Source: Ambrosia x helenae
Lineage: Eukaryota; Streptophyta; Magnoliopsida; Asterales; Asteraceae
Assembly (NCBI GenBank): GCA_030844895.1
Contig: CM061227.1
Location: 79,433,738-79,497,737 of the forward strand
DNA length: 64,000 bases
Direction of reading: 5' to 3'
A program made the translations under genes and the position numbers. Under the pieces are notes generated by a model. It was not told where the DNA came from and searched no databases. It was given only the letters and a program-made list of their open reading frames with translations. This document shows positions 22,713-35,143 of the stretch, in pieces. Position 1 is the stretch's first letter. Every line of letters starts with the position of its first letter.

Positions 22713-25403
22713 TGTCACACCCTCAAATTCCACTTGCGGGGTTTTACCGCGAGGCGCGTGACACACCAGGATCCCAGTCAACGATCACAATAAACAAACG
22801 CTAAACATGCATATATATATATATATATATATTGAAACCAAAATTATGCTTTGAGCCGTAAACCAGCAGCGGAAGCATTTCTTGTTTACAACCAAAAGGC
22901 ATATTATAGTTTACAAAACATTGTTTAATATGCAACAAAACTCTAGACGCTGTGCGAGACTTCGTGCGCCTAGTCCTTTAACTGCTACCTTAGTGACCTG
23001 AGAAAACATGCCAAACATGTCAACATATAATGTTGGTGAGTTCACAGGTTTTCTTTTATAAAAGAGTTGTTATAAGTTTGAAATGACCATATCCGTTACT
23101 ACTAGGTTATAAGAACGTTAGCTAGACGTTAAGTGTTTTTACTACTACGGTTGGGAACCCATTACTATACGTATGTAAGTAGTTGAATCAAGCCCAGACG
23201 ATTTGGCTATAACCGATGCCTCGGTGAGCCCGTAATAGAGACAATATGCACCTGCCCGGCCCCTCCGTCGAGTGGGGTTTGTGAGGCCCAATAGATCTAT
23301 CCACATTTCCCTTGTTGTGCATCCCCACACATTCATGGTTTCCCCCTGGGACTTTCCATAAAGAAAAACCGTGTAGTATTATAAAATAACCATAGTATAA
23401 CATGACCTTTAGTAAGTAAGTATGTAGCATGTTTCTCCCCCGAAAGTAAAACGGTAAAAGTGGGGCTGTGACACTCACCTTAGATTGCGTTACTTGAAAA
23501 CAGTTAAATAAGTATGCTATGATAGCCCCAAATAGCAATAACCTATCATAAGATGTGTATAAGTATCCGGACTAATAACCCGCAGGTTAACTAGTCCTCG
23601 AATGTCCAGACCATAACCATAAACGTTTGAAAACACCTTTGACTGTTAAACCGACCGTACCAGGCAAGACCCGACATCCCACGTGTTAGCCAAATACAAG
23701 ATATCATGCAAATTATGTGGTTAAACACTTAATACACGCAAGAGTTCACCTAGTCTAGCATAACGCTCAATTAACGCATAAACGAGTCCGAACACGTGTT
23801 ACTAAGTCATTGGACATGTCTCGGGGTTCCTATCATGTTCCTAGGTGTCAAATCATGTTTAGGGATGTCAAAATATGCTTACAACAGCAGTACACGCGAT
23901 TAGGAAACTAACATGCAATTAGGAAAAAGTCAACTGGTGATTGGAGAGAGTCAACAGGTGATTGGCAGCCTAATCGCCTGTTGTTACTAGCGATTGGATG
24001 GCCACTCGCTCCTGCAGCAGGCGATTAGAACTCCCAATCGCCTGTTGCAGGTCCGTGACGTGTTTTCACGCGTTTAACCCTCCAAATCAGATCCGAAACA
24101 TGTAAAATTAACCAATATCAAACCTAAACTATTAACCAACCCATTTCAAGCAAAAACAAAACCCCCAATTTATCTCTGCTCTAACGGCCTCGGTGCGATT
24201 ATTTCCAAAAATGGCAAAGTACTAGGTTTCATTAACTATGAAATCTTTCCTTAAATGGCAATAACCAGATTACACATCCTACAACTTGCAAATCATCATC
24301 CCTTTGTTATAATATCATTCTAATGTGTATCCTAACAACAAACAATCATTGAATCATATCATAACATCCTAATTCTTCAAGAATCATCCAAATGGGTCAA
24401 AATGCATACTTTCATCAAAACACTATAACAATAGCTCAAATCCTTAGATAATCATCCTAATAACTCCTACACATCAGAAGTACATTAATTTCATGGAAAC
24501 ATTCATGTTCTAACCACTAAGAATCATCATATGCATAAATACTTCACATATAGCAAGTATAATGGTTTAGACTTCTTTTAGAAACTCATTTAAAAGGTTT
24601 TTAAAGACACACACTTAGTAAAACAAGGTCTGGACCTTTGGGAACCAAAACACACCTTAGGTTTTATAAAAGAAAGGTGTGTAAGCTTGGAAATAGTGAG
24701 TTTTGAAGCTAAACAAGTTCCAGAGGTGTTTTGAGGTGTGTAGGAGGCTTAGGATCTGTTAGGGTTGCACTAAGGGTGTTTGGGGAGTCAAGGGTTGTAT
24801 TTATAGGTGTTTTTACTCGAGCAACACACATCAGGCGACTAGAAGGACAGATCAGGCTATTAGGAGCCTAATCGCCTATACTACTGGCGATTAGGGCTCC
24901 AATCATCCCAATCCTCTCCCAATCGCCTATACTACTGGCGATTAGGGGTCCAATCGCCCTAATCCTCTCCCAATCGCCTATACTACTGCGATTAGGCCAC
25001 TCACCAGTGCTTAATCGCCTACAGCATTCCAGATTGGGTTTTTGGCGCGTTAAACACTATTTTAACATATATATAAGCACGTATTCACATACCGACAAGT
25101 CACATATTGATTACAAACATATAATGCACGATAACTAACACGTCTAAGTCCGTTCACCAAGTCCCGGGACTCGAGACTTGTGTGCGTGTGTTAAACCCGA
25201 TGATTCCACGAATCACCAATCCTTATACACATGGTTATGGACCGACTCCCGATGATCCCACGGATCATTGTAACGACTCCCGATGATTCCCGGAATCATC
25301 ATAACGACTCGACTGACCCAGTTAAGTACGTAATATGCATGACTCGCTAAGGTAGACTTACTAGTTTAGTCAATGTTACTAACCTGAGTTTGCCGGTGTC
25401 ACA
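22713..25403 (-). repeat. 5' LTR of the - strand Gypsy
   Basis: Full-length LTR of about 2.69 kb, from TGTGACACCGGC (25403 leftward) to GGTGTGACA (22713). It contains a TA run at about 22811-22832 and the AATCGCC/GGCGATT minisatellite at about 24866-25010. Short open frames in it (23145, 23188) have no support. Confidence 0.9.
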
Positions 25404-25827
25404 AAAAGGAAAGCAATCTGTTTGGTCCAAAATCTCTGATTCAGCAGATGAAGGAAAGTACTCATCCGCGCAAGACGCGCGGAACATGCTGAGCTCAAGG
25501 GGATCCCGTGATCAGAAGGGAAACCAGAGGAAGAATTACGATTGGACTCCGTTATCTAAATCACCGTCCGAAATGTTAAAGACAAAACAAATCCAGTTCC
25601 CAAAGCCGCGGGAGCTCCGAAGCGATAGACGGAGCGTTGATAATTCCAAATACTGCAAGCATCATGAAGACTATGGCCACTTGAAAGATAATTGGTATAG
25701 CCTAAATATGGAGATAGAAAACGCCATAAAATCCGGCCAGCTAATACACCTTGTGAAGCACATGCGGAGAAAACAGCGAGATCATGCAGAGGGGGCGAAC
25801 CCCCCAGTAGAAGATACGCAATCTTAA
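25404..25827 (+). pseudogene. Tat Gypsy gag, C-terminal part
   Basis: Encodes the zinc-finger end of gag: KYCKHHEDYGHLKDNWYSL followed by EIENAIKSGQLIHLVKHMR, the typical Tat gag tail. The last cysteine expected in the knuckle is replaced (NWYSL). The first residues of the open frame (from 25390) are read from the adjoining Gypsy LTR, so that ATG is artificial and the true N-terminus is missing. Stop at 25825-25827. Confidence 0.82.
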
Positions 25828-25837
25828 TGCGCATCAC

Positions 25838-26278
25838 GTGTACAACACTCCGTGCCACAACTACAATATGACTCATAGAGCCACAAGTCACAAGCGCACA
25901 TTCGCTGTCTCAAATGATGACTCGTGGAAAGAAGAACAAGTGATAATGCCAAAAGTAAAAGGAATGGCTTCTTCAACAGCTCAACTAATCATCACGGGAG
26001 TCGTAGGACATTACCACACAAGGTATATGTTCCTAGACAATGGAAGTAGCACGGATATTATGTACCAGCAATGTTTTGACCAGTTGGATGATGATGATAA
26101 AGCAAGATTAGTACCTATGACAGAGCCCATCTCAGGCTTCATACATGAGATGATATTCCCATTGGGAATGCTCACGTTTCCGGTCACGCTTTCAGATGGG
26201 AAACATTCGCGCACAGAATTATGCGATTTCATCGTCCTTCCTGTCAACTTATCACATGACATTTTGTTGGGACGGTAA
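25838..26278 (+). pseudogene. Tat Gypsy protease
   Basis: Open frame with MFLDNGSSTDIMYQQCF, the Tat version of the aspartic protease active site (usually D-G/N-GSS), then HSRTELCDFIVLPVNLSHDI. It ends GR at 26278, and pol continues after stops between 26279 and 26541. Confidence 0.8.
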
Positions 26279-26541
26279 GGCCTAGCAAAATTCAACTGCC
26301 ACGCGTCTACACCACGTCAAATGGCAGTGTTTCCCACACGGACCGGCGTAGCTTTTATACGCGGAACAAAACATGTCATACAGCTGATGCGCCAAAACCC
26401 GCAAAGCAAATGAAACCAACTGCTAGAACTGAACCTGAAAAATAGGTTATTAACCCTGCATTCCCGAAACAGATAGTTACCATCGGCCATGTAATCTCCG
26501 ACTCCAATCGCACACATCTAAAGCAACTTCTCACCAAGAAT

Positions 26542-27804
26542 ATGGATATCTTCGCCCTTCAGCCACCGGACATGGTTGGTGTTCCGTGTCACATCGCGGA
26601 ACACAAGCTCAATGTATACAAGACGGCCGAACCGGTTGCCCAAAAGAAGCATAGCATGGGGCCGGAGAAAACAAAGGCGATGAATGACCAAGTGATGGAG
26701 CTCCTGAAAGCGGGTATTCTCCGCAAAAGCAGGTATCAAACCTGGGTAGCTAACCCAGTCATGGTGGGAAAATCCAATGGCAGTTGGCGCATGTGCGTAG
26801 ATTACAAAGATCTGAACAAAGCCTGCCCGAAAGATTGCTATCCGCTGCCAGAGATCTATTTAAAAGTCGATTCATTGGCACCTTTCAGATTCAAATGTTT
26901 TCTTGATGCCTACAAGGGGTATCATCAAATCCAGATGGCCAAAGAAGATGAAGACAAGACAGCGTTCCGCACAGACATGGGAACCTTCTGCTACACGAAG
27001 ATGCCATTTGGGCTCAAGAACTTTGGGGCCACTTACCAGTGTTTAATGGATACAGTATTTGTGAAACAGATCGGTGTAAATTTGGAAGTCTATGTAGATG
27101 ATCTAGTTATCAAGAGCAGAGAAGAAGATCAAATGCTAAACGATATCCAGAAAACATTTGATCAATTACGAAGTGTAAGAATGAAACTGAACCAAAGCAA
27201 GTGTTCTTTCGGAATGGAAGAAGGAAAATTGTTGGGGCTTATAGTAACTAAGGATGGTTTCCGCGCAAATCCGGACAAGGTCCAAGAAATTGAGTGCATG
27301 CCATCCCCATCTTCCGTCAAGGAAGTCCGAACGTTGATGGGACGATTCGTAGCTTTGAACAGGTTCTTGTCAAACTATGCGTCCAAATCATTTCCTTTTG
27401 TGGATACACTAAAAAACTGCTTGAAGAAGTCCAACTTCAGCTGGACCACGGAAGCCGAAACAGCCTTTCAAGAAATGAAGAAGTGTTTGAGCCATCTGCC
27501 TACACTCACTGCGCCATTACCAGAAGAGCCACTCACACTATACATGTCCGTCACGGACAAAGCAGTAGGCGCAGTACTCATGGTCGACAGAAAGGGGGTT
27601 CAAACCCCAATTTACTATGTTAGGCGTACACTCCTTGATGCAGAAACCCGTTATTCAACAATGGAAAAATTGGTCCTCGCACTAATTCATGCTTCCAGAA
27701 GACTACGCAGATACTTCCAAGGTCACCCTATCAATGTCTTAACTGATTTCCGCATCAACGACATTCTGCGCAAGCCAGCACTCTCTGGAAGGTTAGCCAA
27801 ATAG
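26542..27804 (+). pseudogene. Tat Gypsy reverse transcriptase and first RNase H
   Basis: A 420-codon open piece. RT motifs include YKDLNKACPKDCYPLP, FLDAYKGYHQIQMAKED, KMPFGLKNFGATYQ and the catalytic VYVDDLVIKS (about 27088-27117). RNase H of the degenerate type follows (LYMSVTDKAVGAVLMVD, then TRYSTMEKLVLALIHASR and LTDFRINDILRKPALSGR). The frame ends at a stop (27802-27804) where WAIEL would be expected. An element with this much pol but stops at several joints is not autonomous. Confidence 0.9.
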
Positions 27805-28410
27805 GCCATCGAACTGGGTGAACACTCAATTACCTACAAAGCTAGACCTCCTTTCAAAGGACAGATCTTAGCAGACTTCATCACGGAAGTCCCAACATAT
27901 AAGATCGAAGAGTGCCTAAACGAAGCATCATCAAGCTCAGCTCTACCAGATGAATCACAAAAGTGGGAGCTTTTCACTGATGGTGCCTGTAACGACGAAG
28001 GGGCTGGTGCGGGGTTACGTCTGATAACGCCAGAGGGAAAAGAGTATACTTACGCAATACGGTTCGACTTCCCAACAACCAACAACGAGGCAGAATATGA
28101 AGCACCCCTGGCAGGTCTGTGCATAGCCAAAAAGATGGGAACTCAACACATTTAAGCTCATGTTGACTCTATGTTGGTGTCCAATCACATAGACGGCTCA
28201 TATGAAGCAAGAGAGCCATCCATGATTTTGTACTTGGAACACACCAAAGAGCTAATGCGCAACTTTACCCATTGCAAAGTCACTCACATGCGACGCAGCC
28301 AGAACAAGCGAGCGGACGCCTTAAGCAAGATGGCTTCAACTGCATTTGACCACATGGCCAAAGATGTGCGGGTCGAGGTGTTAAAAAAACCCATCCGTAC
28401 CACAACGACA
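27805..28410 (+). pseudogene. Tat Gypsy second, archaeal-type RNase H
   Basis: WELFTDGACNDEGAGAG gives the first catalytic Asp, TTNNEAEYEA the Glu, HVDSMLVSNHIDG the second Asp, and NKRADALSKMAS the last Asp. A stop at 28153-28155 splits it. This extra RNase H is characteristic of Tat elements, where it is thought to compensate for the degenerate first RNase H. Confidence 0.85.
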
Positions 28411-29675
28411 AGTGAATGTGGTTCAAACGGGAAAAAAAATTCTTGGATCACCCCCATAATGGCTTACCTGACCAATGGAATCCTCCCGTCCAATAGAGTA
28501 GAAGCCATAAAACTCCAGCATAAAGCCTTACATTACGAGGTCATCAACGGTATTCTATATCGACGCTCCTACCTCGGGCCATTATTACGATGTGTGGACT
28601 CCGCGGAGGCCACATATTTGATCAAAGATATTCACGAAAGGTCCTATGGATTGCACGCAGGTCCGAGAATGGTCGTTGCAAAGCTCATAAATGCGGGATA
28701 CTATTGGCCCGGGATGCACCTTGACTCAGTAACTGAGCTGCGAAAATGCAATGCTTGTCAACGACATGCACCAGGCACCCTCAGACCAAAAACAACCTGG
28801 TACTAGTTACAGCAGCGTGGCCTTTCCAAAAATGGGTCATCGATTTAGTGGGACCCTTTCCCACTGCTCTAGGCAACGTCAAATACTTAGTGGTAGCCAT
28901 TGATTACTTCACCAAATGGGTCGAAGCTAAAACATTGGACTCGATAGATGGACGAAGCATTAAGAAGTTTATATGGGAGTTCATCATCTGCGGATTCGGC
29001 TTACCGCTAGAAATTGTGAGCGACAACGGTACGCAGTTTGCGGACCAACATCTACAAGAATGGCTCGCATCCATGAATGTTAGACAGATATTCACTTCGA
29101 TCGTGCACCCTCAAGGCAATGGTCAAGTAGAGCGCGCTAACCGAAGTATTGTTGAGGGCATCAAGGCCCGTTTGGGAACAAAGCGCAGTGGTTGGGTCGA
29201 TTAACTCCCCTATGTTTTATGGGCCCATCATACCTTATCCAAAACAAGCAATGGGGAAACACCATTCAGCTTGACAAATGGAACTGAGGCAATAATACCC
29301 ACAGAAGTTACATGTCCATCCCCAAGGGTACTGTTTGCACAAAACACTAACAACAACAAAGAGCTGCGGATGAACCTGGACTTATTGGAAGAACGTCGAG
29401 ACACGGCTTCTGTCCGCGAAGCCTCCTACAAGCGACAACTAAAAAAATATTACAATGCGCGCGTCAAAGAGCATCTCTTCCGCGTAGGAGATTATGTATT
29501 CCGCAGCAATGAAGCATCAAACGCTAAAAAACCTGGTATGTTTGCTCCAAACTGGGAAGGACCCTATAAAATCCAGGAGGTGCTGGGAAAGGGCGCATAC
29601 GCCTTAGAACGTCTGGATGGTACGCCCATCCCACGAACTTGGAATGTAGCGCAATTGTGCATATGCTACATCTGA
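28411..29675 (+). pseudogene. Tat Gypsy integrase
   Basis: The zinc finger is visible as IHERSYGLHAGP to CNACQRHAPG (about 28630-28775). After a stop near 28804 the core continues: VIDLVGPFPTALG, VSDNGTQFADQH and QGNGQVERANRSIVEG supply D, D and E. Another stop at 29202-29204 is followed by the C-terminal part (LDLLEERRDTASVREASY to LERLDGTPIPRTWN), ending at 29675. All catalytic residues remain, but two or more stops break the frame. Confidence 0.88.
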
Positions 29676-30634
29676 ATTTTTATTTCTTAAAGTACAATTG
29701 TAATAAAGGCTTATGGCCCAATCAGTTTACATTACAATAAAAGTATGTTTCTACAAATCATTGCGTCATACCACAAATATAAGACGAACAAGCAAACAAC
29801 ATATGGATGTATAGATGATGATATCATTTCATGATATAATTATCAAAAAAGGGATGTTCCAAGGGGATACATCCCAAAGACATATACCAGACAACGTCAT
29901 CATATGACCCAAGACTTATACTTATGCATCTATTAACAAAACGTTAAGTTGAAAGCTAAGAGGCATGCCTCCATCCACTACCAACCTTTTAGGGTTTAAG
30001 CTTTGGGGTTTTAGGCAAGTCTCCCAGCTCCGATAGCTTCTTCATCTTCAATGGTTGGCCATCAGAGGTCCCTTGGTCATCCAGATCATCAGGTCTCATA
30101 CTCTCTTAGGACAGCAGATAGCCATAGTATTCAGCAAGCCGATCAAGGGCATCAGCAGGCATCCCAGTATGAACTGGATGATGAGACAGCTTCATCATCC
30201 CCTTCACAGCTACCTTTTCACTTTGATGAAGATTTTCTGATAGGATGTTGGTTGACATTATTCTCAAAGGAGATGAAGAGTTTCTTTAAACAAAGTTATT
30301 AAGAAATAATAGTATGCATGCACTTGCTATATATAAAAGGGGAAGGACAAGTATTTAATTACCATAAAAGGTAAATACTTGATTACCCTAGGGAAGTGTG
30401 ACAGTCGCCTGAAACCAGCCGTCGAAACTGTCACCTTTGCCGTTAATAGTGTCAGATACAGACTAACACAAATCCGTGTCAGACAAAGATGACATCAACT
30501 CATGATTGGTTCGCGGACAGAAGGAAAGACAAGCATCACATTGCAACATTATAAAAGCAGTTAAAAGATAAAGATGTCCATTAGCATTACAAATTAAAAG
30601 ATCACTAACGATGTCTAAAGTGCATGAAGGCATA
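29676..30634. other. Tat element 3' spacer, no gene seen
   Basis: AT-rich non-coding sequence between pol and the antisense ORF. A TATA-like TATATATAAAAGG lies at about 30329-30341. Short open frames (30051, 30055) show no recognisable similarity and are probably chance. Confidence 0.5.
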
Positions 30635-33600
30635 TTAATGAATGTTCAAATAATGAGACACGTCATCAGTGCGCAGAGCATCTTCTTGCGTACCACCGAC
30701 TGCGGATGAGGGGCCAGCCCCGCTGGCTACAGCAAGCTTCTTCAACTCTTCCTCTTTCCGGGATTTCTCGTCAAGCTCCGTGCCAAGTCGGTCGGACTCC
30801 TCAAAATAACCACGAAGTTCTCCGACAGGATCGACAGTCTTCAGGCACGCATCAACTACATCAAACACATCAAATTTAAGGGCTTCGTAATCTCCTTGAG
30901 CTTGTAACATCTCCGATTCGTACGGTTTGTTGTAGTACGGCCCCTCTTGAATATTTTTCCCATAAGCATGGTGGTAAAAGCCCTCGTTAAAGCCAAGGTT
31001 GAGGCCCTGCTTCAAGGCAGAACTAGAAATTCTGGCAATGATTTCCACCAGCTTAGGCTCGTCCCATACACGTTTGAATATCTCCATAACAGTCAAAGTT
31101 TTCATCATACACCAATAAGCAGGAAGCAAAACTACTATAAAAATATGAACAATTTCCTCCTGCAACACCATCTCGCATTAACCAATTGACTCTATCCCGA
31201 GCGGCAACAGCAACATTGGACACATCTTGGTACGCGACTCGTGCCTGGTCCAAATCTGCTTGAACTTGGGAACATGATGATTCGGACAAAGCCTTATCTT
31301 CCTCCAACTTGCACTTGTCCTGGCCAAGTTGTTTAATCTTCAACTCTGCTTCAGACAATGCGGAGGTAGCCATCAAAAGATCTTCATGCTAACGGTTATA
31401 CTTGTCAATTGTGTCAGCTAGTTCCACCTGTTTTGAATCGAATGCCTTTTGCTTCTCCCCAGTATCTTTCACAAGCTGCGTATTGTCAGCCTTCAGCTTC
31501 TCAACAACTGAGCGTAAACGTTCCATCTCTTGGTTAGTCCGTTTTCATGACTCCATTAAATGTTTGGAAGATTCCACCTTATCGGACTTCAACTTCTTCA
31601 CCTCTTCAACTGCTTCACGGGCCTCTTTCTCGTGGAAATCAATCTTTGCTTTGATATCCGCCTTAGAAAGTTGGAACTCTTCCTCACGCTGCAATAGCTC
31701 AACCTCTGAATCCTTCAAGTTTTGCCAGTCACGGATGAACTCATTTTCACAACGAATCAGAGAGCCGAGCCCACTCACTCCCAAAGCAAGATTCATGGCC
31801 ACATCAGTAAACAAAGACCTGCGGTCCACACTGTCTTGGTAGTCACGCTCGGCTAGAGGAATGGTCAACAACATCCAGCGGATTTGTGAAACGGGTATTA
31901 TCCAAGATATCCCAGCGTGGCTGATATGGTCTAGGCTGGTCTGAGTCACGCGACGAAAATCTACCTCATCTGCGTCTAAATTGCCCTGACCCGTGAGACC
32001 TCCAGCTACCTTCAGAATTAGCTTTTCTGTACAACACTGTTAAACCCTTCACAGTCCACACAAGATCTGTTGGATTACTCTTTGAAGTATCAACCACATT
32101 GTCCTTCAATATGCTAGCGTCAGTATTTACCCCCTTGCAAAGAACTTTGATCATGAACTCGGTTCTCCCCAAGCACGGGAACCTCAGAACCTACATTCGA
32201 AGAAGACCCGTCATCTACCTTCTTCTTCCTAGTTGCCTTCTCTAACGCAATTACCACCTCATCCGGGGATGGTTCAACTTGTTGCGGTTGCACTTGAGAC
32301 TCCGGATTTACTTCCACATTCACCACATCCCGAATCACAATATCAGTCCGTTCAGTAGCGGACGATTCCGGATTCGTTGCCTCCTCACTTGCCTCCTCAA
32401 CAATGCCAACTTGTTCAATAACAGGGGGATCAGGACATGATGTCTTGTCAACTTCAGAAGAGCTTCACTCTAAAGGAGATTTTGCAAAAGGAAGTGAATC
32501 TGCCCAAGAACAAAGGTACATTAGTCACAAGTTGGGACTCAAGACCCTCAAATGGAACTCTCCTTACCTGTTAAATGCCTCAAAGTCTTCATCAGAAGGT
32601 TCTCACGAACGGGGAGGGGCTTCACAGTCAGTGAAAGCTGACGACCCTTAGACCTGGTAAAAGGCTTGAACGTGTCAAGAGGCACAGCCGCAATAGGCTT
32701 AGGCCGCGGTATTGGGGCCACCTCACTAGTCGGCCGCGGAACCTGCACATGAGTCTGCTTCAAAACATCTATCCTCTACTGGAATAACTCCGCACAAACA
32801 CCTTCTTTTTGACACGTCGGAGAAAGTTGCCGGCGGCGTTTATGTTCAAGCTCAGAATCCGACTCAGTAGCCTCATTATCCTCTTCTTCTATGATGGGGC
32901 AGTGGATACTTTAGGTTTCTTACTCTCTTTGGCACGTTTCTTCTTTGAAGTGCTAGTGCCTATTTGGGAAACCACATTTGTACCTGATTAATCAACATCA
33001 AGAAAATGGGTAAAAAACTCAACACTAACCAGCGAAATCTTGTTTCTGGCATCTGGGAGATTTTTCCTCGCTATCTATGGTAATCTTTCTATGGGATTGA
33101 ATCCCCGCACCTGTCACGAAGGACACGCGAAATTAGCACACGGGTAACTTACACAACTGCGCATCCTTCGTGTTCATGAGGTGCTCACCCAAAAAAGATC
33201 AAGAAACAAAGGAATAAACTAACCTGTCCTAGCATAATTCTTGGGTGGGTCAACAAGGTTCGGAGCCAAGAAATTTGAGCTCAACCTCTCAACCAACGAC
33301 TGCGCACCCTCAGGAACCTGGTTATATACAACACACGCACCACCCCTCTGCGCAAACAAATCAAACAACGACACCCCTTCCAGACAATTAACCAGAGCGC
33401 ATTATAAGAATATGCTATAAATAAGTTGTATGAATGAAAATACAGATGAAGACATACCTTCTTCCGGAACACAGGGATCATATCCTATCGGATTTTTAAG
33501 CTGGCTCAGACCCAGCATCACCAGCACACCTTCTGGACACTCGTCCATAACAAGCGGAGTTGCATGTGCACAAAGAGATTTATATCATTCTTGTTCTTTG

Positions 33601-33941
33601 TAATCCTCCATAGGAGGGAACTCAGCAATTTTCTTTATTAAACCCACAACCATCCATTATAAGGGAGCAGGGATGACTCCGCGATTGATATAAAAGAACT
33701 TTTCCTTCCAATCATACATAGACTTGAGATTTTCAGAAACAAGCTGCTTCACCTTCCTACGTGTAGCCAGGCTGTACCAACCGCTTCCCCCACGAGCAAC
33801 TTCTAGAACATAAAATACGTTCAGTTTTTCGAATGTAGGCTCGATATCCAAAGCTCTGTATGTTGCTTCAAAGTGTATTAAACGAAGCCACCCAAATGGG
33901 GTCATCTGGGTCGGGTGAACACCATAGTGGTCCACAACCAC
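30635..33941 (-). pseudogene. Antisense ORF of the Tat element (putative gypsy-type transposon protein), broken
   Basis: Read on the - strand from 33941: MVVDHYGVHPTQMTPFGW, LRLIHFEATYRALDIEPT, VFYVLEVARGGSGWYSLA. This pattern matches the plant family called putative gypsy type transposon (Pfam Transposase_28), which lies antisense in Tat/Grande-type elements. After interrupted stretches with FRKKVC (about 33450) and basic or Ser/Pro-rich linkers (32850-32120) comes a long coiled coil (31950-31060: DWQNLKDSEVELLQREEE, AELKIKQLGQDKCKLEED). The C-terminal domain is LGFNEGFYHHAYGKNIQ and AQGDYEALKFDVFDVVDACL, ending at 30635. Intronless or intron-containing structure cannot be decided; stops and frame changes occur throughout. 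Its role in the element is unknown. Confidence 0.65.
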
Positions 33942-34109
33942 ACTTGGCTTGTTTTTTCATTTTCTGATTCTCGAACCTCTGAAGCTTTTGATAAAATTAG
34001 GAAAATGTGCACAGAAGAGGTCAATAAAGGGCTGCAGTTGGTTGAGGTATCAAATAGTGATTTGGAAGATCTACTGTAAGTTCTTTTCACAATGTTTTTA
34101 ATGAAGTAG

Positions 34110-34919
34110 GAAGAGAAAATTGGTGGAACAGGGAAACCGATAAAAGGGCTGATCCAACTACCTCTACTTGTTGAAAAGACTAAATGTGGAAGAGTTCGAG
34201 TTGCTATTAGACTGTGGCCAAAAAACGCAGAGGAGATTCTGTCAGATGCTGAGTTTTTCGATTGTGTAGAACCTCAACCAGAGCTTAAGAAGTTGAAACT
34301 GAAGAAAAATAACAGGAGATCTGAGTCTTTCAGATTTGATGAAGTATTTACAGAATCTGCTTCTAAAAAACGAGCCTATGATGCAGTATCAAAACCTGTA
34401 GTTGAGGGTGTGCTAAATAGATATAATGAAACAATTATGGCTTATGGACAAACAGGAACTAAAAAAAACTTATACACTTGGCAAGTTGGGCAAGGATGAT
34501 GCATCCGAGAGAGGAATTGTGATCTACATGGAATCTGTTCAAGATTTACATGTGCCAGAAATAGTCAACATTCCAATTGTTGAGTATCCAAAGAATGGGG
34601 AAGTGTCAGTACCTGGTGTAGCCGTTGTCAATATTCAAAACCTTGACCACTTTTTGCAAGTACTGCAAATTGGAGAAGCAAATCGCCATGCAACAAACAC
34701 AAAAATGAACACCGATTCTTCTCGAAGCCATGCGATTCTTATGGTATCTCTTGGAAGTTTTGTTAATAATAAGGAAGAAAACAACACTTCATTTCAAGGG
34801 AAAGATGATAGAAGTGTGTTACTTGGTGGACATGTGATACCAACTGTTCGACAAAGCAAACTACGTATAGTTGATCTTGCAGGTTCTGAGCGCCTAGACA
34901 AAACTGGTAGAGAAGGTAA
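34110..34919 (+). pseudogene. Kinesin motor-domain fragment (armadillo-repeat kinesin, KIN-U/ARK-like)
   Basis: Kinesin blocks are easy to read: GRVRVAIRLWPKNAEE, RFDEVFTESASKKRAYD, VLNRYNETIMAYGQTGT, then the switch I motif NTDSSRSHAIL and the switch II motif VDLAGSERLDK. Wording such as GKLGKDDASERGI and YMESVQDLHVPE points to the plant armadillo-repeat (ARK/KIN-U) kinesins. It is broken: the P-loop reads GQTGTKKN instead of GQTGTGKT, a frameshift follows it (frame change near 34460-34490), and about 40 residues are missing between ERGI and VIYMESV. Sequence similarity stops at GREG|GTAAGC (34917-34919), where a donor site appears to be retained. The 33951-34109 stretch contains another coding-like run I do not recognise. 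No armadillo repeats are present. Confidence 0.8.
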
Positions 34920-35113
34920 GCTACGAGTAGGGGTGTTGGTGGATGACTGGATGTTATGATCAAATGTTACCTACCTTTGGTAATGATGACACACCTGCAT
35001 GTGAATTTGAGATTTAATGATGTTGTCACTGTGGAGCAATCAATGAAAGACAAGATTTTTTTTAGTTTGATTTTGATAGTTGTGATTAGAATTTTTTTTA
35101 GAATCTGACTTTT

Positions 35114-35140
35114 GAGGACAAAAGTCTTTTAAGGGGGGGG
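35114..35140 (+). other. Polypurine tract upstream of tandem LTRs
   Basis: GAGGACAAAAGTCTTTTAAG followed by eight G ends 3 bp before TGTTAGGTATC. This is the standard 3'-end signature of a plant LTR element. It implies that the sequence to its left, possibly including the kinesin fragment, was inside a retroelement. Confidence 0.7.
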
Positions 35141-35143
35141 TAA

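Larger units (their letters stand above)
15837..25403 (-). mobile_element. Chromovirus-type Ty3/Gypsy element, - strand, with two LTRs (left one truncated)
   Basis: Reading leftward from 25403: 5' LTR (22713-25403), PBS near 22697-22710, gag (from 22088), protease, RT, RNase H, integrase with chromodomain (to 17416), PPT (17290-17307) and 3' LTR (17289 to 15837). The two LTRs match over about 1.4 kb with few substitutions and small indels, indicating a fairly recent insertion. The 3' LTR lacks about 1.28 kb of its 3' end, so no target duplication can be checked on that side. The right end abuts the coding sequence of a Tat Gypsy element. Confidence 0.9.
25404..33950 (+). mobile_element. Tat-lineage Ty3/Gypsy element, truncated at both ends
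   Basis: Domain order on the + strand is gag zinc finger, protease, RT, degenerate RNase H, a second archaeal-type RNase H, then integrase. This combination defines the Tat group (Ogre/Retand/Grande relatives). A long antisense ORF lies 3' of pol, another known Tat trait. No LTR is visible at either end: the left side abuts the right LTR of the - strand Gypsy and the right side changes abruptly near 33950 into kinesin-like sequence. Confidence 0.85.
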
